A stretch of 64,000 nucleotides of DNA. It comes from Homarus americanus (taxonomy: Eukaryota; Arthropoda; Malacostraca; Decapoda; Nephropidae). The DNA is taken from the NCBI RefSeq assembly GCF_018991925.1, contig NW_024754722.1, forward strand, positions 1 to 64,000, written 5' to 3'. Position numbers and translations under genes: made by a program. Position 1 is the first letter of the stretch, and each line of letters starts with the position of its first letter. This document shows, piece after piece, positions 56,201 to 64,000 of the stretch. A model generated the notes under the pieces. It was not told the origin of the DNA. It saw only the letters and a program-made list of their open reading frames with translations, and did not search any database.

Positions 56201-58680
56201 TGTGATTGGTGTACCTGGGAGTGTCAGAGGTGTATCTGGAAGTGTCAGGGTGTACCTGGAAGTGTCAGGGGTGTACCTGGAAGTGTCGGGGTGTACCTGG
56301 AAGTGTCAGAAGTGTACCTGGGAGTGCCTGAGGTGTGCCTGGGATTGTCAGAGGTGTACCTGGAGGTGTCAGGGGTATAACTGGGAGTGTCAGGGGTGCC
56401 TGGAGTGTCATAGGTGTATCTGGTAGTGTCAGGTGGTGTACCTGGGAGTGTCAGGAGTTGTACTTGGGAGTGTGATTGGTGTACCTGGGAGTGTCAGAGG
56501 TGTATCCGGAAGTGTCAGAGGTGTGCGGGAGTATCAGAGGTGTAACTGGGAGTGTCAGTGGTGTACCTGTGTCAAGGTGTACCTGGGAGTGTCAGAGTAG
56601 TACCTGGGAGTGTCATTGGTGTACCTGGGAGTGTCAGTGGTGTACCTGGGAGTGTCAGAGTTGTACTTGAGTGTGTTGGTGTACCTGGGGTGTCAGGAGG
56701 TGCAGGAGTGTCCAGGTGCACCTGGGAGTTATAAGTGTAACTGGGAGTGTCTGAGCTGTACCTGGGTGTCAAGTCTACCTGGCAGTGTCTGAGGTGTACC
56801 TGGCAGTGTCAGCGGTGTACCTGGGAGTGTCAGGGTGTACCTGGGAGTGTCAGCGGTGACCTGGGAGTTCAGAGGTGTACGGGAGTGTCAGAGGTGTTCC
56901 TGGGAGTGTCGGAGGAGTACCTGGCAGCGTCAAGGAACACGAGTGTCAGGTGTAACTGGGAGTGTCGGAGGTGGTAACTGGGAGTGTCAGAGGTGTACCT
57001 GGGAGTATCAGAGGTGTACCTGGGAGTGTCAAGTAGTACCTGGGAGTGTCAGAGGTGTACCGAGTGTCTGAGGTGTACTGGGAGTGTCATGGAGACCAAG
57101 GAGTGTTAGAGGTGACCTGGAGTGTCAGAGGTGTACCAGGAGTGTCAGAGGTGAACAGGGAGTGTCAAGAGAACCAGGAGTGTTTGAGGTGTACTTGAGT
57201 ATCGGAGATGTCGTGAGTATGAGAGGTGTGCCTGGGAGTGTCAGAGCTGTACCTGGTAGTATCATTGGTGTACGGGAGTGTCAGAGGTGTATCTTGAAGT
57301 GTCAGAAGTGTACCTGGGAGTATGAAGGGTGTACCTGGGAGTGTCAAGGTGTACCTGGGTGTGTGAGTGTGCCTGGGAGTGTCAGAGGTGTACCTGGGAG
57401 TGTCGGAGGTGTACCTGGAGTGTGGAGGTGTGCCTGGGAGTGTCAGATGTGCACGGGAGTGTCACAGGTGCACCTGGGAGTGTCTGAGGTGTTACTGGGG
57501 TGTCTGAGCTTACCTGGGAGTGTCTGAGATGTACCTGGCAGTGTCTGAGGGTGTACCTGGCAGTATCAGCGGTGTACCTGGGATTGTCAGCGGTGTACCT
57601 GGGAGTATCATTGGTGTACCTGGAAGTGTCAGGGGTGTACCAGGGAAGTGTCAGAGGTGTACCTGAGTGTGTCATTGGTGTTCCTGGGAGTGTCAGGTGT
57701 GTCCAGAGTGTCAGAGTGTACCTGGGAGTGTCATTGGTGTACCTGGGAGTGTCAGGGGTGTACCTGGAAGTGTCAGGGGTGTACCTGGAAGTGTCAGTGT
57801 ACCTGGGAGTGTCAGAGGTGTGCCTGGGAGTGTCAGAGGTGTTCCTGAGAGTGTCAGAGGTGTGCCTGGGAGTGTCAGAGGTGTACCTGGGAGTGTCAGA
57901 GGTGTACCTGAAAATGTCAGAGGTGTACCTGGGAGTGTCATTGGTGTGCCTGGGAATGTCAGGAGGTGCCAGGGTGTCAGTGGTGTACCTGGGGTGTCAT
58001 TGGTGTACCTGGGAGTGTCAGAGGTGTACCTGGAAGTGTCTGGGGTGTACCTGGAGGTCTAGGGGTGTGCAGGGTGCCTGAGGGTGTGCCTGGGGTGTCT
58101 GAGGGGTGGCCTGGGGTGTCTGAGCTGTACTTGGGTGTCTGAGGTGTACCTGGTAGTGTCTGAGGTGTACCTGGCAGTGTCAAGTGTGCACCTGGCAGTG
58201 TCTGAGGTGTGCTGGGTGTCAGAGGTGTACCTGGGAGTGTCAGAGGTGTTCCCTGGGAGTGTCGGAGGGTACCTGGGAGCGTCAGGAGTACCTGGGGTGT
58301 CAGAGGTGTACCTGGGGTGTCAGAGGTGTGCGTGGGAGTCTGAGGAGTTTTCCTGGGGTGTCAGGTGTACCTGGAAGTGTGTGAGGTGTACATGGGTGAG
58401 AGGTGTATCTTGCAGTGTCAGCGGTGTACCTGGGAGTGTCAGCGGTGTACCTGGGATTGTCGAGGTATACTGGCGTATCAGGGTGTACCTGGGGTGTCAG
58501 AGGTGTACCTGGGAGTGTCAGAGGTGTACCTGGGAGTGTCAGAGGTGTACCTGGTAGTGTCAGTGGTGTACCTGGGAGTGTCAGAGTTGTACTTGGGAGT
58601 GTGATTTGTGTACCTGGGGTGTCAGAGGTGTATCTGGAAGTGTTAGAGGTGTACCTGGGAATATCAGAGGTGTACCTGAT
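44201..58680. repeat. Array domain 8: mixed GTACC/GTGCC with frequent GGGGTGTC (A-deleted) units
   Basis: The usual length variant here is CCTGGGGTGTCAG, in which the A of GGGAGTG is missing. Its start at 44201 is sharp. The stretch 45900-47200 is especially GTGCC-rich and divergent, with an odd patch at 46755-46990. K modules lie at 45100-45510, 47940-48330, 49130-49490, 52385-52770, 54020-54425, 55035-55420 and 58070-58420. C modules lie near 44290, 47270, 48735, 50685, 51765, 54645 and 57450. E modules lie near 44415, 49880, 51440 and 56440. K modules are spaced 0.8-3.3 kb apart. Confidence 0.8.
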
Positions 58681-61600
58681 ACCTGGGAGTGTCAGGGGTG
58701 TAATTGGGAGGTCGGAGGTGTAACTGGGAGTGTCAGAGGTGTACCTAGGAGTATCAGAGGCGTACCTAGGAGTGTCAGAGGTACCTGGGAGTGTCAGAGG
58801 TGTACCTGGGAGGTCAGAGGTGTACCTGGGAATGTCAGGGGAGAACCAGGGAGTGTAAGAGGTGTACCTGGGAGTATCAGAGGTGTACCAGGGAGGTCAG
58901 AGGTAAACCAGGGAGTATCAGAGGTGAACCAGGGAGTGTCTGAGGTACCTTAGAGTATCGGAGGTGTACCTGGGAGTATCGAGTACCTGGTAGTGTCAGA
59001 GGTGTCCCTGGTAGTATCATTGGTGTACCTGGGAGTGTCAGAGGTGTATTTGGAAGTGTCAGAGGTGTACCTGGGAGCATCAGAGGTGTACCTGGGAGTG
59101 TCAGAGGTGTACCAGGGAGTGTCAGAGGAGTACCTGGGAGTATCGGAGGTGTACCTGGGAGTATCGGAGGTGTACCTGAGGTCAGAGGTGTACCTGGGAG
59201 GTCAAAGGTGTACCAGTGAATGTCAGTGGAATACCTGGGAGTGTCAGAGGTACCGGAGTGTCTGAGGTGTACCTGGGAGTGTCAGGGGGGACCAAGGGAG
59301 TGTTAGAGGTGTACCTGGGAGTGTCAGAGGTGTACCAAGGAGTGTCAGAGGTGTTCCTGAGAGTGTCAGAGGTGTACCTGGGAGGTCAGAGGTGTACCTG
59401 AAAGTGTCAGAGGTGTACCTGGGAGTGTCAGAGGTGTTCCTGAGAGTGTCAGAGGTGTACCTGGGAGGTCAGAGGTGTACCTGAAAGTGTCAGAGGTGTA
59501 CCTGGGAGGTCAGAGTACCTGGGAGGTCAGAGGTACCAGGGAGTGTCAGTGGTGTACCTGGGAGTGTCATTGGTGTACCTGGAAGTGTCAGAGGTGTACC
59601 TGGAAGTGTCTGGGGTGTACCTGGAAGTGTCAGGGGTGTACCTGGAAGTGTCAGAGTGCCCTGGGATGTCTGAGCTGTGCCTGGAGTGTCTGAGGTGTAC
59701 CTGGTAGTGTCTGAGGTACCTGGCAGTGTCTTAGGTGTACCTGGCAGTGTCTGAGGTGTACCTGGGAGTGTCTGAGCTGTACCTGGGAGTGCAGAGGTGT
59801 ACCTGGTAGTGTCTGGAGGTGTACCTGGCAGTGTCTTAGGTGTACCTGGCAGTGTCTGAGGTGTACCTGGGAGTATCAGAGGTGTACCTGGGAGTGTCAG
59901 AGGTTCCTGGGAGTGTCGGAGGAGTACCTGGAGCGTCATAGGAGGTACCTGGGAGTGTCAGAGGTACCTGGGAGTGTCATAGGTGTACCTGGGAGGCCTG
60001 AGGTGTTCCTGGGAGTGTCTGAGGTGTACCAGGAAGTGTCTGAGGTGTACATGGAATGTCAGAGGTGTATCTTGCAGTGTCAGCGGTACCTGGGAGTGTC
60101 AGGGGTGTACCTGGGATTGTCAGAGGTATACCTGGGCGTATCAGAGGTGTGACCTGGGAGTGTCAGAGGTGTACCTGGGAGTGTCTGAGCTGTACCTGGG
60201 AGTGTCTGAAGTGTACCTGGCAGTGTCTGAGGTGTACCTGGCAGTGTCAGCGGTGTACCTGGGAGTGTCAGGGGTGTACCTGGGAGTGTCAGAGGTGTAC
60301 CTGGGAGGTCAGAGGTGTACCTGGGAGTGTCAGGAGGTGTCCTGGGAGTGTCGAGGAGTACCTGGCAGCGTCAAAGGAGTACCTGGGAGTGTCAGTGGTG
60401 TACCTGGGAGTGTTAGGAGTTGTACTGGGAGTGTGATTGGTGTACCTGGGAGTGTCAGAGGTGTATCTGGAAGTGTCAGAGGTACCTGGGAGTATCAGAG
60501 GTGTACCTGGGAGTGTCAGCGGTGTACCTGGAGGTTGTGGGTGTAACTGGGAGGCTCGGAGGTGTAACTGGGAGTGTCAAAATTGGGAGGTTCTGAGGTG
60601 TACCTGGGAGGTCAGGGGAGACCAAGGGAGTGTTAGAGGTGTACCTGGGAGTGTCAGAGGTGTACCAGGAGTGTCAGAGGTGAACCAGGAGGTCAGAGGT
60701 GAACCAGGAGTGTCTGAGGTGTACTTGGGAGTATCGGAGGTGTACTTGGGAGTATGAGAGGTGTGCCTGGGAGTGTCAGAGCTGTACCTGGTAGTATCAT
60801 TGGTGTACCTGGGAGTGTCAGAGGTGTATTTGAAGTGTCAGAGGTGTACCTGGGAGTATGAGAGGTGTACCTGAGGTCAAGGTGTACCTGGGTGTGTGAG
60901 AAGTGTACCTGGGAGTGTCAGAGGTGTACCTGGGAGTGTCGGAGGTGTACCTGGGAGTGTCGGAGGTGTACCTGGGAGTGTCGGATGTGCCTGGGAGTGT
61001 CAGAGGTGCACTTGGGAGTGTCACAGGTGCACCTGGGAGTGTCTGAGGTGTTATGGGAGTGTCTGAGCTTTACCCTGGAGTGTCTGAGATGTACCTGGCA
61101 GTGTCTGAGGTGTACCTGGCAGTATCAGCGGTGTACCTGGGAGTGTCAGCGGTGTACCGGGAGTATCATTGGTGTGACCTGGAAGTGTCAGGTGTACCGG
61201 GAAGTGTCAGAGGTGTACCTGAGTGTGTTGGTGTACCTGGGAGTGTCAGGGGTGTACCAGGGAGTGTCAGAGGTGTACCTGGGAGTGTCATTGGTGTACC
61301 TGGGAGTGTCAGGGGTGTAGCTGGAAGTGTCAGGGTGTACCTGAAGTGTCAAAGGTGTACCTGGGGATGTCAGAGGTGTACCTGGGAGTGTCAGAGGTTT
61401 CCTGAGAGTGTCAGAGGTGGGAGTGTCAGAGGTGTACCTGGAGTGTCAGAGGTGTACCTGAAAATGTCAGAGGTGTACCTGGGAGGTCATTGGTGTACCT
61501 GGGAATGTCAAACCAGGGAGGTCAGTGGTGTACCTGGGAGTGCCTGGAGGCACCTGGGAGTGTCTGAGGGTGTACCTGGGAGGTCCGAGCTGCACCTTGA

Positions 61601-64000
61601 GTATCTGAGGTACCTGGTAGTGTCTGAGGTGTACCTGGCAGTGTCTTAGGTGTGACTCTGCAGTGTCTGTGAGGTACCTGGGAGGTCAGAGGTACCTGGG
61701 AGGCAGAGGTGTTCCGGAGGTCTGAGGAGTACCTGGGAGCGTCAGCCTGGGAGGTCAGAGGTACCTGGGAGTGTCAGAGGTGTACCCTGGAGTGTCTGAG
61801 GTGTTCCTGGGAGTGTCTGAGGTGTACCGGAAGTGTCTGAGGTGTACATGGAATGTCAGAGGTGTATCTTGCAGTGTCAGCGGTGTACCTGGGAGTGTCA
61901 GCGGTGTACCTGGGATGGGATTGTCAGATATACCATGTATCAGAGGGTGTACCTGAGTGTCAGAGGTGTACCTGGGAGTGCCTGAGTGCAATCTGGAGCG
62001 TCATTGAAACTGGGAGCGACACAGGTGTAAATTGAAGCGTCAGGTGTACCTGAAGCGTCAGAGGTGGTCTGGGAGTGTCAGAGGTGGCACCTGGGAGGTC
62101 AGGTGTACCTGGGAGGTCGGAGGTGTAACTTGGAGTGTTAGCGGTGTACCTGGGAGCGTCAGAGGTGTACCTGGAGCGTCAGAGTAGCAATTGGAGCCGA
62201 GGTGTACCTGGGAGTGTCTGAGTAATTTGGAGCATTGGGGAGAACCAGGAGGGTGAGGTATCTGGGAGCACAGAGGTACCAGGGAGTGCTCAGAGGTGAA
62301 CCAGGGAATGTCAGAGGTGAACCAGGAGTGTCTGAGGTGTACCTGGAGTACCGGAGGTGTACCTGGGAGTATGGGAGGTGTACCTGGAGTGTCAGGAGGT
62401 ACCTGGTAGTATCATTGGTGTACCAGAGGTCAGAGTGTGTCTGGAAGTGTCTGAGGTGTACCTGAGTGTCAGAGGTGTATCTGAGTGTCAGAGGTACCAG
62501 GAGCGTCAGAGGAGCAATTGGAGCATCGAGGCACCTGAGCATCGGAGGTACCTGGGAGTGTCAGAGGTGGTACCTGAGTCAAGGTGTACCAGGGAGTGTC
62601 AGAGGAACCAGGGAATGTCAGTGGAATACTCTGGAGGTCAGAGGCCTGGGAGTGTGGATAGGTAAAATTGGAGTGTCAGGGGAGACCAAGGAGTGTTAGA
62701 GGTGTACCTGGGAGTGCTGTCAGAGGTAAAATTGGGCGAGTGTCAGAGGTGAAACCAGCGAGTGTCAGAGGTGAACTAGGAGTGTCTGAGGTACTTGAAG
62801 TGCTGGGAGGTACCTGGGATTGGCGAGAGGTGTACCTGGGAGTGTCAAAGGTGTGTACCTGGTGTGTGAGAAGCGGTACCTGGGAGGCCGAGGGTTACCT
62901 GGGAGTGTCGGAGGGTGTACCTGGGAGTGTCGGAGGTGTGCCTGGAGTGTTAGGAGGTGCACTTGGGAGTGTCACAGGCACCTGGGAGTGTTCGAGGTGT
63001 TACCGGGAGTGTCCGATTTTAACTGGGAGTGTCTGATGTACCTGGCAGTGTCTGAGGTGTACCTGGCAGTGTCAGCGGTGCAATCTTGGAGGTCAGCGGT
63101 ATACCTGGGAGTGTCATTGGTACCTGGAAGCGTCGCGGTACCTGAAGTGTCAGTGGTGTACCCGAGAGTGTGTCATTGGTACCTGGAGTGTCAGAGGTGT
63201 ACCAGGGAGTGTCATGGTGCACCTGGAGTGTCATTGCGTACCTGGGAGCGTTGGGGTGTACCTGAAGGTCAGGTGTACCTGGTGGGCGTCAGAGGGTAAA
63301 AATACCAGGGAGCGCCTGGGAGGTGTACCTGGGAGTGTCAGAGGTGTTCTGAGAGTGTCAGAGGTACCTGGAGTGTCAGAGGTGTACCTGGGAGTGTCAG
63401 AGGTGTACCTGAAAGTGCGTCAGAGGTGTACCTGGGAGTGTCATTGGTACCTGGAGTGTCACCAGGAGAGCGTCAGTGAAAATCTGGAGTGTCATTGGTG
63501 TACCTGGGAGTGTCAGAGGTGTACCCGCGAAGTGTCCGGTGTACCCGAAGTGTCAGGTGTACCTGAAGCGTCAGAGGTGCACCTGGGAGCGCCTGAGGTG
63601 TACCTGGGAGTGTCTGAGGTGTACCTGGAGTGTCTGAGCTGTACCTGGGAGGTCTGAGGTGTACCTGGTGTCTGAGGTGTACCTGGCAGTGTCTGTGTAC
63701 CTGGCAGTGTCTGAGGTGTACCTGGGAGCATCAGAGGTGTACCTGGGAGTGTCAGAGGTGTTCCTGGAGTACGGAGGAGCACCTGGGAGCGTCAAAGGAG
63801 TACCTGGGAGGTCAGAGGTGTACTTGGGAGTGTCATGGCAATTTTGGAGGCCTGAGGTGTTCTGGGAGTGTTTGAGGTGTACCTGGAAGTGTCTGAGGTG
63901 CACATGGAATGTCAGAGGTGTATCTTGCAGTGTCATGGTGTACCTGGGAGCGTCATGTGGTACCTGGGATTGTCAGAGGCATACCTGGGCGCATCAGAGG
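58681..64000. repeat. Array domain 9: GTACC units with T-deleted and CpG-bearing variants
   Basis: GGGAGGTCAG units return. From about 61980 to the right edge many units carry GAGCGTC or GAAGCGTC, bringing in CpG sites that are otherwise uncommon. K modules lie at 59690-60090, 61570-61890 and 63590-63945, and C at 61000-61230. The array continues beyond the window. Confidence 0.75.

Larger units (their letters stand above)
7460..64000. repeat. 21-bp minisatellite mega-array, at least 56.5 kb
   Basis: The unit begins GGTGTACCTGGG and ends AGTGTCAGA (21 bp). It repeats head to tail to the right edge, with a single interruption at 21286-21790. I found no inverted units. Dividing length by unit gives about 2,700 copies. 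The plus-strand frames read GVPGSVR, EVYLGVS and RCTWECQ, and two minus-strand frames read TLPGTPL and SDTPRYT. Only the third minus frame has a stop in the consensus unit, so long open frames arise automatically. Common variants are GTGCC for GTACC, GGAAGT for GGGAGT, CAGGGG for CAGAGG, GTCATT or GTCAGC for GTCAGA, TGTCTGAGG, CCAGGG, TATCTGG and GTAACTGG. The variants are arranged in recurring modules rather than at random. No splice, promoter or polyadenylation context supports transcription of a gene. Confidence 0.98.

Noticed and set aside
7460..64000. CRISPR-like array of short repeats
   Set aside because: There are no spacers. Units are directly contiguous, and the setting is eukaryotic.

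Overview
This window is eukaryotic, almost certainly animal, repeat DNA in which I find no supportable protein-coding or RNA gene. The evidence is long CT, GT, CA and AAT microsatellites, purine and pyrimidine tracts, several minisatellites, and the 3' end of a CR1-like LINE. A decapod crustacean or similar microsatellite-rich arthropod fits, but that is an impression; the sequence does not prove a taxon.

Positions 1-7459 are a patchwork of simple repeats and short-unit tandem arrays in AT-rich DNA. They include a GAT/GGT trinucleotide tract (129-330), a worn ~21-bp repeat (521-690), a GACT-type tract (1236-1420), a very degenerate 20-22-bp repeat (about 1800-2390), polypyrimidine and polypurine blocks (2452-3022), CT (3109-3149), TG (3565-3630) and CA (6449-6515) microsatellites, a clean 41-bp minisatellite of roughly 55 copies (4059-6306), a ragged 25-30-bp repeat (6895-7205) and a G-rich spacer (7206-7459).

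Positions 7460-64000 are one head-to-tail minisatellite with a 21-bp unit. The unit begins GGTGTACCTGGG and ends AGTGTCAGA. All units I could read have the same orientation, and the array runs off the right edge, so at least 56.5 kb is present (about 2,700 units by division). It is interrupted once, at 21286-21790, by a 5'-truncated, decayed CR1-like LINE on the minus strand. Because 21 is a multiple of three and five of the six frames of the unit lack a stop, the array produces hundreds of long but meaningless open frames.

The array is structured. Variant units recur in fixed order as composite modules, called here C, K and E. These are shuffled copies of a higher-order repeat whose cleanest spacing is about 1.7-2.3 kb. 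The array also falls into domains that differ in their common variants (GTGCC versus GTACC, and different one-base deletions). Two blocks, 18790-20870 and 41430-44200, are much more uniform than the rest.

I did not find a new gene system. The strongest observations are the higher-order organisation of the 21-bp array, its domain-specific deletion classes, the nested LINE that can help date it, and a recurrent perfect E-box palindrome in module C.
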